Positions 24,262 to 36,689 of a stretch of 64,000 nucleotides of DNA are shown in pieces. Origin of the DNA: Ceratotherium simum simum (lineage: Eukaryota > Chordata > Mammalia > Perissodactyla > Rhinocerotidae); NCBI RefSeq assembly GCF_000283155.1, contig NW_004454171.1, positions 10,127,712 to 10,191,711 of the forward strand. The letters run 5' to 3'. The notes beneath the pieces are model-generated. The model was not told the DNA's origin and did no database searches. It saw only the letters and a program-made list of their open reading frames with translations. A program made the position numbers and the translations under genes. Within the stretch, counting starts at the first letter, position 1. The number at the start of each line of letters is the position of its first letter.

Positions 24262-24895
24262 GATATGTGTATTTAGTTTTTAATAGCTTTATTGGGGTAT
24301 AATTTATACTCAAAGAACTGCACATATTTAACATGTACAATTTGATGAGTTTGGAGATAATGCAAACACTTGTGATACCTTCACCACAATCAAGATAATA
24401 GAAATATCCAACATCTCCCAAAGTTTCCTGTGTTCTTTTGTGTGTGTGTGTGTGTGTGTGTGTTAAGAACATTTAATATGAGATCTACCATCTTAACAGA
24501 TTTTGAAGTGCACAAAACCATATTGTTAACTATAGGTACTATGTTGTACAGCAAATCTCTAGAACTTATTCATGTAGCATAACTGAAACTTTATATCTGT
24601 TGAACGGCAACTGCCCATTTCTCCCTCCACCAGCCCCTGGCAACCACTATTGTATTCTCTACCTCTGTGAGTTGGACTATTTCAGATACTTCATATAAAT
24701 GGAACCATGTAGTATTTGACCTTCTGTGACTGGCTTAGTTCACTTAGCAGAATGTCCTCCAGGTTTACCCATGTTGTCACAAATGGTAAGATTTCCCTCT
24801 TTTTTAAGGCTGAGTAATGTTCCATTATGTGTATACACCATATTTTCTTTATCCATTCATCTGTCGATGGACACTTTTTAAAAACTTCCCCAGAG
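24262..24895 (-). mobile_element. L1 3' UTR and end, minus strand
   Basis: TTTTAATAGCTTTATTGGGG at the start is the reversed 3' end of an old L1. The 3' UTR motifs follow in reverse order (CACAATCAAGATAATAGAAA, CCTGGCAACCACTATTGTAT, GGCTGAGTAATGTTCCATTA, TTTATCCATTCATCTG). It is truncated on its 5' side near 24,895. A (TG)12 run interrupts it. Confidence 0.88.
24439..24462. repeat. (TG)12 microsatellite
   Basis: Twelve perfect TG units inside the L1 3' UTR fragment. Confidence 0.95.
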
Positions 24896-25201
24896 CAACT
24901 ACAGAGAATAAATATTAGTGATAATAATCATTTCTCCATGTTTGCCATGGGAGCTGGGGAGCCATGAATCAAACGTACAGCCCAGTTTCTTAGGATGCTA
25001 AAAATGCATCGTGGATTCTATCCTTACCCCAGTAGCACCTTATTTTTCTACAATTGTTTTCTCTTTATCCTGATTCTCTCATTTCTTTCTTTATTTAAAT
25101 CTGTTGTATTATAGCAAGTTTCTATCAATCCTTTTTCTAACCAGGTAGGGTGTGAAAAAAAGGAATAACAAACTTTCATTAGATGTGAGAAATGTGAATC
25201 T

Positions 25202-25453
25202 TTTTTTTTTTTTTTGGTGAGGAAGATTGGCCCCTGAGCTAACATCTGTTGCCAATCTTCCTCTTTTTACTGAGGAAGACTAGCCCTGAGCTAACAGCCG
25301 TGCTCATCTTCCTCATTTTGTATGTGGGATGCTACCACAGTACGGCTTGATGAGTGGTGAGTAGGTCTGTGCCTGGGATCCGAACCTGTGAACCCTGGGC
25401 TCCACTGAAGTGGAGCATGTGAACTTAACCACTACACCACCGGGCCAGCCCCA
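25202..25453 (-). repeat. ERE SINE, short form, with TSD
   Basis: A minus-strand ERE: poly(T), two reversed GAGCTAACA units, a reversed B box GGATCCGAACC, and the head ending in GGGCCAGCCCC. A perfect 16-bp duplication (TGAGAAATGTGAATCT) flanks it at 25186-25201 and 25454-25469, fixing both ends. Confidence 0.97.
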
Positions 25454-25469
25454 TGAGAAATGTGAATCT

Positions 25470-26265
25470 CTTTAAGCGTTGTTTTCAAGAATCTCAAGGC
25501 GACACCAGAATAACAAGATAACATGAAAACTGTAGAGATAAATTGTGAATCTATGTGAGCCCCAGGGTAACTTTTACTTACAAATCATGCTTCCTTCTCA
25601 GAAGGCAGGAGAGACTACAGACGTAAGCCAGGGATTCAGAGACAAAGAGCTCTGAGGCCAACGCCTTCCTCCCCCAACAATGGCGTATTTGCAGCGGAAC
25701 ATTCTATTAAGAGACTTGGAGGGACAGGGCTACACTGGGGAGGGCAGGGGAATGGGAGGAAGTCCACTTCAGAGGGAAATGATTACAACATGACCTTCAA
25801 GGTATAGCAATAAGTCATGACTATTAACTGGTAAACTTGGCAGAGAAAAAAATCAGTTATATGGAATTATGTGTGATGTCCAAAAAGGACTGATTATTGA
25901 CATTCTTCAACTGAATATGAAGGCATTATAGACACACAATCTTGCTTTTCTTGGTTTGTATTTCTAGGGATTTTCATACAATTGTAAAGTAGAGGCATGG
26001 ACATTGTAGGGGGTAACAGCCCTGATAGTTGGCACTTAGCCTTAGTTGTCTTCACCATGTGTTGCTCCAGTACCATGCCTTTCTTAGTGAGCCCAAAACA
26101 CAGACAGAGTCTGGAAAAACACACAAAGCAGCTTTTCAGCAAGGGTCAAGTTTCCATTCTACTTTATAACCCACACAGAATGCACAGAAGGTGGAGATTG
26201 GAGAGTGGCATCTACACTCTCTTAAATCAATTAAATAAGGAGGTGATTAGGCTGATGTGGCTCTA
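25470..26265. other. Intergenic, nothing recognised
   Basis: Unique-looking sequence. ORFs of 82 and 89 codons overlap on opposite strands and neither has recognisable content. Confidence 0.4.
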
Positions 26266-26565
26266 ATGCCATGGCGGCCTCCATAAGCAAAGCAAAATCT
26301 AAGCCTGTAAATGTCTCAAGGTTACAAAATCAAAATGCTCAGGCCCACCAATAACATGCAGCCAACTAGGCTTTAAGCTATGGCCAATCAAATAATTCCC
26401 TTTCTTTGCTTCTGCACTTTCTCTATATAAGACTTTCCCCTGGCTCCTGTCAGTGGAGTGCTCCTAACTACTTCCAGTTTGGCATTGCCTGATTTGAATC
26501 GATAAATGCTGAAATTAACTCTTAAATTTTTTAATATGCTTCAGTTTATCTTTTAATAACTCCAT
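26266..26565 (+). mobile_element. LTR-like element, family unassigned
   Basis: Shows an LTR-like order: GCCATGGCGGCC start region, GGCCAATCAAATAATTCCC (CCAAT box), TCTATATAAGAC (TATA box, about 26,423-26,434), then a GATAAATGCTGAAATTAAC poly(A)-like region and a T-rich end. I recognise the architecture but not the family, and both ends are uncertain. Confidence 0.45.
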
Positions 26566-27399
26566 TCAGCTGAATCCAGATTCCTTGATGGACATGAAGA
26601 GTCTTCTTTCCAGACCCTCAAGGTAACTAAGCCTGCACTTTTTGATGTGCCTTTTCGTGTCTTCTCCCCCATGGTCCCTCAGTTTCTTTAACTCCTTTGG
26701 TCCTCCCAGGTTTACCCCTGATCCTGCCTGTGTGGTCACTGGGGTGGGTTGTCAGTCATTCAGTTCCATGAGTTTTGTTGCTAGATGGGTCAGTTTTGGG
26801 TATCTAAAAACAATCAGACTTATCCCAATGCCGAGACTGATCTACTTTTGTCAGTTACAACTCTTGAGATTGCAAGTGACAGAAAGCCCAATCCAAGGGG
26901 CTTGGGTACACTTTGTCCTTGAGTGTTTGTGTATCCTTTAGGGTTCTAGTTTTTCCTGGTTCTCATCTACCTAGCTTTTTCCCCCAGTTGCTGGCATGGC
27001 TATTCTATAATGACTTCAGGTCAACATCAGATACAAAGACATGGAGCCTTGCAGAGACTTTCCACCAGCGACCATAATTCCATAAAACCTGATCCTGGTA
27101 ATAAATCTCTTAGCCTATCACTCCTAGTGGTTCTGCTTTCCTGATTGAATCCTGACTGATAATGCCTTTAAGTAAGACACCAGGATCTTGGAGAAGTCAA
27201 AGTCTATGCAGATATAATCTGCCATTATCTCTTTGACTAAAAACCCTAATCTCGTTTAGATAGTTGGCCTTACCAATATGAGCATTTCCTTTGTGTATTT
27301 TACCAAAGTGAAGCAATTATAAAGCTTGATTCATTATTTAATATAATATCATAGGCATTATTCATGCTGTTATGTAGTCTTTATAACCTTAATTTTTAA
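26566..27399. other. Intergenic, nothing firmly recognised
   Basis: Includes a 99-codon plus-strand ORF at 26,642-26,941 without recognisable domains. About 26,820-27,160 may hold an old retroviral LTR remnant, but too weak to call. Confidence 0.35.
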
Positions 27400-27690
27400 A
27401 AGGTTTTATATTAGATTGAGTGAATGTTCCATAATTTAGTTAATCATTTCCCTATTGTTCGATATATAGGTTTTTCCAATTTTTTACTATTATGAATAAT
27501 GATCTGAAATACTTTGTTGTGCATATAACTTTTTCCATATTTTGGAATATTCTATTAGGCTACAATTTCATAAATTGAGGATAAAGTTATGTAAAAGGTA
27601 TGAATCTTTTTATTGCTTTTGATTCATATTGCTTAACTGTTTTCAAAAAGGACTAGAACAATTAGTAATGCTGTTAGCAATTCATAATAG
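27400..27690 (-). mobile_element. L1 3' UTR fragment, minus strand
   Basis: CCAATTTTTTACTATTATGA, ATAATGATCTGAAATAC and AGGATAAAGTTATGTAAAAG occur in the order of an old L1 3' UTR read in reverse. It is heavily diverged. Confidence 0.65.
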
Positions 27691-28999
27691 GCTTACTAAC
27701 TTTGAGTAATATCGTTTTAAATATCCTTTCTTTATTTAACAGGAAAAACGTACCTGGGCAATGTCAAAGAGTTTCTGCATTGCCCACTTTATACTGGTAT
27801 CTATTTTCTGCTTTGCAATAGCTAGAAAGCCAATACTGATCCCAGGTGGACTGGAAATATCCTATAGACACTTTCCCTAGACCACAGCTGTTAAATTCTG
27901 ACTTGTGAATGCAACCTGCCCAAAATATAAGAGTTCGACCACATACATTCTAATTAAACTAGGATACTTATTTGGATCACTTTGCGATTAGAGAGGTTAA
28001 GAGAATCATCTGTGGAGATAGTGTACAGGCAATGGAATCACTGCAATTAATGTTCTTATCTTTTTTATTTTAGGTAATACTACTTCTGTTTTTCAGAATA
28101 ACATCTTCAGGGAAAGCATATTGAATTCAATCTGTTGTGTGAATATTTTCAGTTAAAGAAGGTACAGTATGTATGTATAAATGAATGTACAGACTGCTGA
28201 TGATTTATTTTGGTTCTAGAGCAGCCTTGGAAATAGAACTGAGTTTTATGTAGCATCTTCCAGAATCAGGGTAGCCCTAAGCTCTTTATGGAGCAGTGAT
28301 TTGGGCTATGTCTAAATAAGGCTCCTCCTTATAGTCAAAGATGAAAACTCTTGGTAATAAACCACTTCATTTTTTATACTATATCACATGAATGGTTTAA
28401 TTTGGGGCTTCCAAAATTGCATGGCTATTTTGGCTTTATGGATTCTTCTTTTGCAAAGTACCAATGCCCTGTAAAAATAGTAAGGATGTCCTAGATGCCT
28501 CCCTGGGTAGGGGGTGGGAATGCCCCTCTTGGAAACCAGTCATGGAACCAGTCATGGGATCAGCATGGAACCAGTGACTTCAAGCTGTTGCCCAGGTACA
28601 CGAGGACAGCTCTGTCTCAAAAGGAGCAGCTCCAGCCTGTCCATGGTGAGGGAGTTATAGTGGGATGTACTTGGAACAGTAATTATTGTTGATGTTTTTT
28701 GGCCTGCCTACTGAAAGGACCCATCAGAGTCCCTGAATCGCCTGGTGGGTAAATGTAAATATGTGACCCTTTCCTCCTTATGTTCAGGAATAAATTTAGC
28801 AAGCATGTTTACCAAGAATAGCCTATTATAGCCCGAACCATATATTTTGGTCTGTGTTGTTATATTAATAGCAATGCCCTGCATTTGTGCAGATATTCAG
28901 ACTTTCTTAAACCCACTTATTCTTCATTGGATTATCCATACAAGAACATCTCAGCCAATAGCTGCAAGTCTTATCATTTCTACCTCTTAACTATATCTC
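27691..28999. other. Intergenic, nothing recognised
   Basis: About 1.3 kb without gene or named repeat. The 65-codon ORF near 28,495 contains a small internal duplication (GGAACCAGTCATGG-type) but no domain. Confidence 0.4.
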
Positions 29000-29690
29000 A
29001 CTTCCGCTTCTCCCTTATACCCTTCTAGCTGAAACTTCTATCATTCTTGCTCACACAGCTTGAATTGCCACCAAGCTGGTCTTCCTACTTCCAGTTCTCC
29101 GGGTGTGATTGCAACCTATTCTCCATAGAACAGCTTGAAGCTTTAAACATCATAACTCATGACATGCCTCTGCCCTGCTTAAAATCCTCTATTGTTTTCC
29201 AGAGTGCTTATAAAAAACCTAAATGCCTTACTATGGCACAAAGGCCCTGCCTGATCTGGCTCCTTCCAACTTTTCCAACGCGTACAGCTCTCCCTCTCTC
29301 CCTCTCTCACAGTCACACCAGCCTCCTTTAAGTTCCTCAAGCACAACCCCAAACAGCCTTCCCTGAGGACCTCTGCACCTGCTGATGTGTCTGCCTGAAA
29401 ACCTCTTCACAGGGCTGAATTCTTCTCATCCTTTGGGCTTTAGCTCAAAAATCTCCAAGAATCCTTCCCCCCGAAATGGGGATTCATGGAGAATGTGCGA
29501 CTCAGATGAGGATCCACAACTATGGCAGCATGGAACCTGGGAGGAGTCTAATTCTTCTGACTTCTTGTCCATCACTCCTGCCATAACATATGCCAACCTA
29601 TGATTCACATACATTTCTCTGTCACTAACCAGGGAGATCCTACATTATAGGGACACTGTTTTCTATTTTTATTTGTTTGTATTATTTGGA
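29000..29690 (+). mobile_element. L2 LINE 3' portion
   Basis: Plus-strand L2: CTTCTATCATTCTTGCTCAC, CCCTGCTTAAAATCCTCTAT, ATGGCACAAAGGCCCTGCCT, CACACCAGCCTCCTTTAAGT and CTTTGGGCTTTAGCTCAAAA follow the L2 ORF2 end. The 94- and 72-codon open frames here are decayed pieces of it, not genes. Confidence 0.8.
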
Positions 29691-31504
29691 CTACGATGTT
29701 TAGGAAAACGGGAAGGATATTGCTTTTGTTAAAGAATTTCCTACTGGTTGAGACTGATCTTGATCCTGATTTTGACTATTTGAGAACTGACAAAGATGCA
29801 TGCTTACCAGCCTCCATGGAACCATGCTCCCTTGGGTTCCTTTTGAAAAAGGATAGAGTCCCTTTTACAGGGAGAGAGCTCCTCTTGCTACATATTTGTT
29901 TGAAAGCACCCTGGAGATTTCCATTTAAAAAATGATCAGAAAACATCTCATCATGAGTTCTTTGGTTTAAAAATGGAAGTTTATTTTAGGCCCAGTTTCT
30001 TCCCTTAAGTCATGTGTCATCTAAACTAGGGTAACACAGAATAAACAGATCATTTTTCTTCTGGGATATTTTTCTCATCCAAACATTGTCTTCCAAATAC
30101 AATTTTTACATCCATTTGTGACTCACTCTCACCTTTTTACCCTAGAGACTCCCCATTGTCTGCTGGGCTCCTCTGGGTTATTCATCCAGGTCTGGAGCAT
30201 ATTGAACACATATGGCGTGTGTCACCTTGGACAGGCCAAACCAAGAGAGGGTAATAAAAAAAAGAAACAAACATTTCTTTTCCTAACCATTAATAAGTGG
30301 TATGCATTTGCATTTCAGATATTTTCAAGGACCTTTATTTTAGAATAATTAAATCATAAAATAGAAAGAATTTTTAGATTATTTAGCCTCATAGCCTCAT
30401 AGATGCATTGGCTCTGTCTCTGCCAAGCTTCATCCAGCCTCTATTTTACCACCGCCAGTAGTGGGAATTGACTCTCTCCTGGGGCTGCACCATCTTTGCA
30501 CAGAATTAGATGTTAGAAAGTTAATCTCAAATATTGGGCTACTAACTTGATCAACAGGTAACATGTGCCTTCATCCAGGTCATCATTTGAACACTAAAGA
30601 GCTGAGAACAGAGAATAGAGGTCCTCTTCTAGAGAGCTCTAGAACCATTAAGGAATACATGCTGTGTCCTAAAATCTGGTCACAATGTCTTACGAGGAGA
30701 CCATGGAAATCTTCTGCAATTAAGGGGTACTATATATTCTATTAACTTTCCTGGGTTACCTTTCCTAATCTAGGAAGCTTTAGTGACCTCATGTTGCCCT
30801 CTGACTTCTTTGTAGTGGGCAACGTTTTTAAGTAAGCTCTGCCCAAGGTAGAGATTTGACAAAGATTTTTATATAGATTAAAACCCCTTCTCCCATTGCA
30901 AAATTTTCAAAATCCCCTTAAAGTTCATCTGCCTCTCATCTCCATAATAATACATACCATGATAATCCGTGGGAGAGCCTGATAATTTGATTTCATCACA
31001 AATTGAGAGATGTTGATCTCTGCATGTATCACCTGGTCATGGTATCTTCCTTCCCTGCTGGGGCGCTTGGCACTTGGGGATGCATAATACTCACCCAGTA
31101 GACTAGAAAAATCACCACGTGAATCTAAGTCTCCCAATGTCACCTCCCACTAAGGATGTTAGATTTATGTGTCTTCTCCCTAGTATTTAGTATTCATGAA
31201 CAAAACAAATTCTTTAATTATATAAATCCTGTATCTCCAGTTTGGAAAAGGTGAAGGATCCCAGCTGTACACAGGTTATAAAAGAAGGAATGTAGATTCT
31301 CACTGGTTGGCTCCAGTGTTAGGTGGGGAATTGGAGGACTATAGAGTTCTGAAAAAAGCATAGGCCGGGGAAACAAGAAGAGGAAAAATAAGGACCAAGC
31401 TAGGTTGGTTATGACCTTAATCTGGGTAAAAACAGCTTACCTCAATTCTGTTGGAGTATCCCCCCATTTTACATACTACAATAACATGTACATTTGTTTG
31501 TAAC
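29691..31504. other. Intergenic, nothing firmly recognised
   Basis: About 1.8 kb with several short ORFs (60-79 codons) that show no domains. Part of it near 30,370-30,850 could be further ancient CR1/L3-like sequence, but the similarity is too faint to call. Confidence 0.35.
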
Positions 31505-31650
31505 CTTATCAAAAAGAAAATGAGGTTAGCCTGGCATGACTTACTTGTTCTAACTGAACCCATGCTGACTGCTAATGATTGCTTTCTTTTTCAAATGCTC
31601 CCAAGCCATCTGTTTAATAATCTATTCTAGAATTTTGCCTGAGAAGAATC
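31505..31650 (-). mobile_element. L3/CR1 LINE fragment
   Basis: Read on the minus strand, the segment around 31,600-31,640 encodes GKILE, a stop, then IIKQM, the conserved stretch early in CR1-type reverse transcriptases. CATGCTGACTGCTAATGATTG on the plus strand also matches remembered L3/CR1. This is one of the oldest repeats in the window. Confidence 0.6.
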
Positions 31651-31654
31651 TCAA

Positions 31655-31845
31655 TGTTAGTGAAGTGGAAAGATCCCCAGGCAAAGATCAGGAGAGCCAG
31701 GTTCTAGCCCAAGCTCGGTGACTAACTAACTGAATCTTGCCAGGCCAGCACCTTACTCTGCCTTGCGCTGCTTCATCTCTAAAATGAGTGGGTCGGAATA
31801 GATGACCTCTATGGCTCCTTCCAGCTGGGAATTTATGATTCTTCC
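31655..31845 (+). repeat. MIR-family SINE
   Basis: Plus-strand MIR-type motifs: GTTCTAGCCCAAGCTCGGTG, CTTCATCTCTAAAATGAGTG, GGAATAGATGACCTCTATGG and CTTCCAGCTGGGAATTTATG. It directly follows the L3/CR1 fragment. Confidence 0.7.
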
Positions 31846-32589
31846 ATTACATTAGTTTGTAGTTCTTGGAATCTACTCTTTCCCCTGTTGAAAATCAGGA
31901 CCTTAACCATTTATAGACTTTGAGTATTTTAACAATGTAGTGGCAGAGCAGGATCTAGAACACACAGTGCAGAAACCCTCCCTTGAACAACAAGGTCTTC
32001 TGCTTGGTCCATTTGCACTGACTAAGAGCAACAGGCTCATCTCAGAGAGTGACACAGAAGCTCTAAGGTTATGGGGAGAGGACTCTTTAAGGCTGCTTCT
32101 GTTCCTTTATCTTGCAGGTAATGAATGCTTTTGGGTTATAGAGCTATTTTATTCTGGCCTGATGGTGTTGCATGACTCAGAGTAGATGATTCCCACAGGA
32201 AGGTCTGATTTTTATTCTTTGACTAAAAACTAAAAATAGGGCCTTCAACGCATCCTGGACTCTCAGCTGTCATATGCTTTAGAAACCTGGACACTTGGGA
32301 CATGGTTGCTTGTAGCTTTAAAAGAATCACTGCATTCTTTAGGTTAAAATAAAGATTGAACAAATATAAGTGTATTAACCTGGAATGTTGTTTCATTTCC
32401 TATTGTCTTTATTCTGGGTGAATTATGTAGCTGAAGGCAGTTTTCCTTTCAAATATATTTAAATGTAATTCTTTTCAAAGGTAACTATAAGTAGGTATGA
32501 CCAGGAGAAGAGATATTCTGATTAATCATGAGGTCTTGTTGAGTATACTTTCCTAATAATAATAAATGCTGATGAAACTTTACTGTTTA

Positions 32590-32720
32590 TATAGGCTCAC
32601 TTTGGGTGGACAATTCGTCTATCATTCTTACTTCATAAATAAGCAGATTGAGGCTTAGTGACTGTTTTACTTCAGAAAACTAATGAGTAGAGGAGCTAGA
32701 ACTGGAAGCTTGGATTTCTA
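32590..32720 (-). repeat. MIR SINE
   Basis: TTACTTCATAAATAAGCAGA and TTGAGGCTTAGTGACTG match the reversed MIR core. It is diverged. Confidence 0.6.
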
Positions 32721-32923
32721 TTATTACCCCCTTCAAGTCTTTCCACTACTAGTACCCAATGCCTGACTCCGCCACAAAAGAAAATACAACAAAATGTTAG
32801 GCAGAGTCAGTGCTATCTTCTTCAGGAGTCCTGCCCAGGGCATTCCCACGCGCAGATCATTCCTGTCTCTGAACATCTGTTGTAGTTAATGTTTGTGCCA
32901 CACAATTGAGGCCCTTTCCTTAG

Positions 32924-33163
32924 TTTTTTTTTTTTTTGGTGAGGAAGATGGGCCCTGAGCTAAGGTCTGTTGCCAATCCTCCTCTTTTTGCTGAGGAAGA
33001 TTGGTGCTGAGCTAACATCCACACCCATCCTACTCTATTTTGTATGTGGGATGCTGCCATAGCATGGCTTGATGAGCTGTGTGTAGGTCCGTGCCCGGGA
33101 TCTGACCCTGTGAACCCTGTGCCACCGAAGCGGAGCACACGAACTTAATCACTACACCACCAG
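32924..33163 (-). repeat. ERE SINE, short form
   Basis: A minus-strand ERE: poly(T), two reversed GAGCTAA-type units, TTGTATGTGGGATGCTGCCA, and a reversed head AACTTAATCACTACACCACC. Its final GGCCGGCCCC is missing or replaced. A weak TAGTT-type duplication may flank it. Confidence 0.92.
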
Positions 33164-34089
33164 GTAGTTCTTTGCAGCCCTCTCATAGTTATATGTCCTG
33201 GCTAGACTGTCTATTTTTTCTGTAAACACCTCCCTCAACACTGAGCCCAGAGCTAGGTCCACATAGTTTAATAGTTTAGTTCAGGAAAAATAAGCTTACA
33301 GGCCAGAAAAGAAGACTATCCCAGACCTAGAGTTAACCAATGGGACTTCTCTAGGGCTAAGGCTACTTTAAGACTTGTGGTCATGTGGATAGATCACTGT
33401 GTGCAACTCCAATTAGTCATAGACTCACCACATTTCAGCAGTAGAAAGAGAAAAAGGGGTTATTATACCTAAATTTAGTCCTCTGAGAACCTGGTTGATA
33501 AAATTTTCTTCTTAAACATTTCGCTGGGAAAGATTTCCCAGTGGCTCTCAAAGACTCTGTTACATCATCATATGGTTAGGAAGTTACATCAAATTGCAAT
33601 AGCAGCTGGTTTGACTATTTTACTGAATTAGTTGGTGAATTCAGTCATACAATTCATAGTAACAGTTAATTAAATTTTAAAATATTCAAATTGGGTTTAT
33701 ATGCTCCTGCAGCTAATGTTTACTCCAAATCTCCCTTTGTTTAGTTCCAGCTTGTGCTCTGGGGAGTTACTAGTCATAGGCATGAAGCCCCAACACAGAG
33801 TATGCTGTAGACATATCATTGGATCTTAGACTAGCCTGCTGAGACAAATAGGGAGCCAGTGTACTACATTTCTTTTAAGAACCGGGTGGAGGAGTACAGC
33901 CTTGGAGCACCTGCAGTTACATATTTAGTAGCAGATTAATTGCAACAGTCATTATATCCATGATATTCTACTAGTTAGTCCCAATAGGCCCTTGTCAGAG
34001 GTCATGAGTATGACATTGAAAGTCACCTTGGTGGACTCAGGACATTTCTCCAAATCTGAGCCTTCATTTTACCTACTTTGAACTTATGC
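33164..34089. other. Intergenic, nothing recognised
   Basis: Unique-looking sequence with no supportable gene. Confidence 0.4.
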
Positions 34090-34740
34090 CAGTTATCAAG
34101 GTCTCAGCTCCAAATCCACCTTCTTTGCCCTGATTTGTGCTGCTGGAGAGGAACATTTCTCCTTTGTCAGCTGTGCAATGTTAACCTTTGACATAAGAGA
34201 GTGTGGGAGAGACACTGCAAGAGGAAGGGGCTTTTCTTTCTCTTTCTGTCGCTGTATTTTTCTTGCTCTTATGGCATGGCAGGTGGCTTTCCTGCCAGCA
34301 GGGCACGGGAGATCCCAAAATGAACACACTCCAATGATTTACATCGCCACACCAGTGGGAGGCTTCCCAGTGAGTTCCACCACCACCCTGCCACCAGGCA
34401 GCTTCCTGCCAGCCAGTCCTGGCCTGTGACATCTCAGCAAACTTGTTCTTCACCCAATGGGCTACACATGTACAGATACATCCTCTCCAATGAGGTGAGT
34501 CTCGGCCACGGAGCGGCCTTTTCCAAGTTTGTGCCTTCCTTGGGCACTCTCTCTTGGTCTTAGAGCTAGATGCTGCGCTCTGCATCTGCTATTTCTGAAT
34601 TATTGAGAGTTTTCTTTACCCCTCTTAGAAGTCAATCCCTTGTTAGTAGTTAAGAATTTTTATGTTAAATTTTCCCAGTCCAAATTACTAGTGTGGTTTC
34701 TGTTTTGTTAACTGGGCTGTGACTGATATAGAACCCCTTC
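34090..34740 (+). mobile_element. Possible ERVL/MaLR-type LTR
   Basis: The 3' end TTTTCCCAGTCCAAATTACT...GACTGATATAGAACC resembles the closing segment of ERVL-class LTRs (…CTGACTGATACA). The body is moderately GC-rich with a pyrimidine-rich stretch. The 134-codon minus-strand ORF (34,181-34,585) and 83-codon plus-strand ORF lie inside it and have no recognisable protein content. Family and 5' edge are not certain. Confidence 0.35.
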
Positions 34741-35159
34741 AAGAATAGGTCATCCTTTAGCCTCTGATCCATGTGGCTTCAACTGATGTTTCCCTCCTCT
34801 GTTTTGGCCCTGTTTATGATTTGGCTTTCAACTTTGCTCCCTGGTACTGACACAGAGACCTCGTATTACATTATGCCTTAAAATTTCTCCAGGTGTCATG
34901 AATCGAGTTAAACAGATATCCTACTTACCTGCAAAACGGTAGCATCCACTTTCCCAATTCGGTACCTCTACTTGTCCAGGAAGCGTGATGGGTCATGTTC
35001 ATGACCTGCAGAAGCAGAAAAGTATTGATCGACTCATCACTGCTGTTTGAAGTGAAGATATTGAAATGGTTCTTGGAATCATCCTGTTGCTGTTTGGCAA
35101 ATACAGGCTGTGCAGCTAAAGAGCTCCTGGAAGATGTCTATGGGATAATGTAACAGTAA

Positions 35160-35289
35160 TCACCACCACCACTATTGTCACGTATTGAAGGTTTACTGTG
35201 TGCCAGGAACACTTTAAGTTATTAACACATATTATTTCATTTGATTCTTATAGCAAGCCAATAATGTAAAAGCTATTAGTATCCTCATT
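35160..35289 (-). repeat. MIR, part 1 (split by provirus)
   Basis: GTTTACTGTGTGCCAGGAAC, TTATTTCATTTGATTCTTAT and CTATTAGTATCCTCATT match reversed MIR up to the middle of its core. The element stops exactly at the ERVL LTR edge and resumes on the other side at 42,024. Confidence 0.8.
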
Positions 35290-35749
35290 TGTATTAGTCA
35301 GGGCTCTCTAGAGAAACAAAACCAATAAGATATATGTATGTATGAACATACAGATGCGTTGAGAGATTTATTTTAAGGAATTGGCTCATATGATTGTGGA
35401 GGCTGGCAAGTCTGAAATCTTGAGCAGGCCAGCATGCTGGAAACTCAGACGGAAGTTGATGTTGTAATCTTGAGTCTGAAATCTGTAGGGCAGGCTGCCA
35501 GGCTGGAAGCTCAGGCAGGATCTATGCTACAGTCCAGAGGATGGGAAACCTCATTTTTTCCTCGTGAGACCTTCAACTGACTGGATAAGTCCAATCCATA
35601 TTAACGGGAATAATCTCCTTTAAGTCAACTGATTGTAGATGTTAATCACATCTACAAAATACCCCCAGAGCAACACCTAGATTAGTGTTTGACCAAACAA
35701 CTGGTCACCATAGCCCCCCAAATTTGAAACATAAAATTTAACCATCACT
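35290..35749 (-). mobile_element. ERVL 3' LTR
   Basis: About 460 bp. On the plus strand it runs from TGTATTAGTCAGGGCTCTCT to AAAATTTAACCATCAC. It matches the other LTR in order throughout (GGAATTGGCTCA, GGCTGGCAAGTCTGAAATC, TTTGACCAAACAACTGG). The terminal TG on the minus strand has mutated. Confidence 0.93.
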
Positions 35750-35760
35750 GCCACCCCTTG
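35750..35760 (-). other. ERVL polypurine tract
   Basis: Minus-strand CAAGGGGTGGC lies immediately upstream of the 3' LTR, the position where plus-strand DNA synthesis is primed in retroviruses. Confidence 0.75.
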
Positions 35761-35989
35761 TAAACTTGGCAACCATACACATCTCTCAAACCATACTTAA
35801 TCTCGAAATAATGACGATGATAAAGTCATACTTCTTACTAACAGATACAACCATCCTACATACAATGAAACACACGCTAACCATTTCCTCAGAAGAGGAT
35901 GCAAAGCGCTTGGGTGATCTCTCTTCTCTTTGATACCCTATAACTTAAATACTATGATGTAAGTTAATGATACTTAAACATTGTTACCC

Positions 35990-36425
35990 ATTTTATGTTA
36001 TATATTATAAGGGGATAAGAGAGAGAAGAAAACAAAGATAAATACACACAAACAAATATATTCACACAAACACAAATATATATATATAAATATATATATT
36101 TGTGCACAAAAACACAATAAATAAATAAAACATAATAAATAAATAAAACCAAAAATATATAAAAAAGTAAAACTATAAATATATAAATAAAACTGTAAAT
36201 AAATAAAACACTATAATTTGTAAAACTAAACAACTATACATTTATAGTTATTTATATATTTATATATTATAAATCTAAATATTTATATTATTATATATTA
36301 TTTATTAATAATATTAAATGAATTAAATATTATGTATTTATATATAAATAACTATATATTTATATTTATACAACTATAAATATATATATTTATACACACA
36401 AACACAAATACATTCATAACAAAAT
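35990..36425. repeat. AT-rich low-complexity tract
   Basis: More than 400 bp almost entirely A/T, with TATAAATA-type repeats, (AAAT)n and TTATATAT runs. It lies inside the provirus between the dUTPase remnant and the 3' LTR. The 89-codon minus-strand ORF here is a low-complexity artefact. Confidence 0.9.
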
Positions 36426-36689
36426 AAGGAAGAAATACTCATGTCAGTTACAGTCCTCATTTCTGTAACTGGTCACATGGTTGTAGGGGGTACTTATACC
36501 TATCGTCTTCCATTACCCATTCCATATTCTCTTTGCCCTCAGCAAACACTCAGTTGATCATGGTTCTTTGCCTGGTGAGATGAACCAAACCTTCATTCCT
36601 GAGGTGTCTGGACCATTAGTAGTCCTGCTTGAATTAGATTATTGCATTTTCCATTGACTTTAATCACAGGGCATGGTTGTACTGAGAGA

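Noticed and set aside
34181..34585. 134-codon minus-strand ORF
   Set aside because: It lies in a probable LTR and the translation resembles no known protein.
35964..36233. 89-codon Tyr/Ile/Phe-rich ORF as a membrane protein
   Set aside because: It is a translation of AT-rich low-complexity DNA; the apparent hydrophobicity is an artefact.
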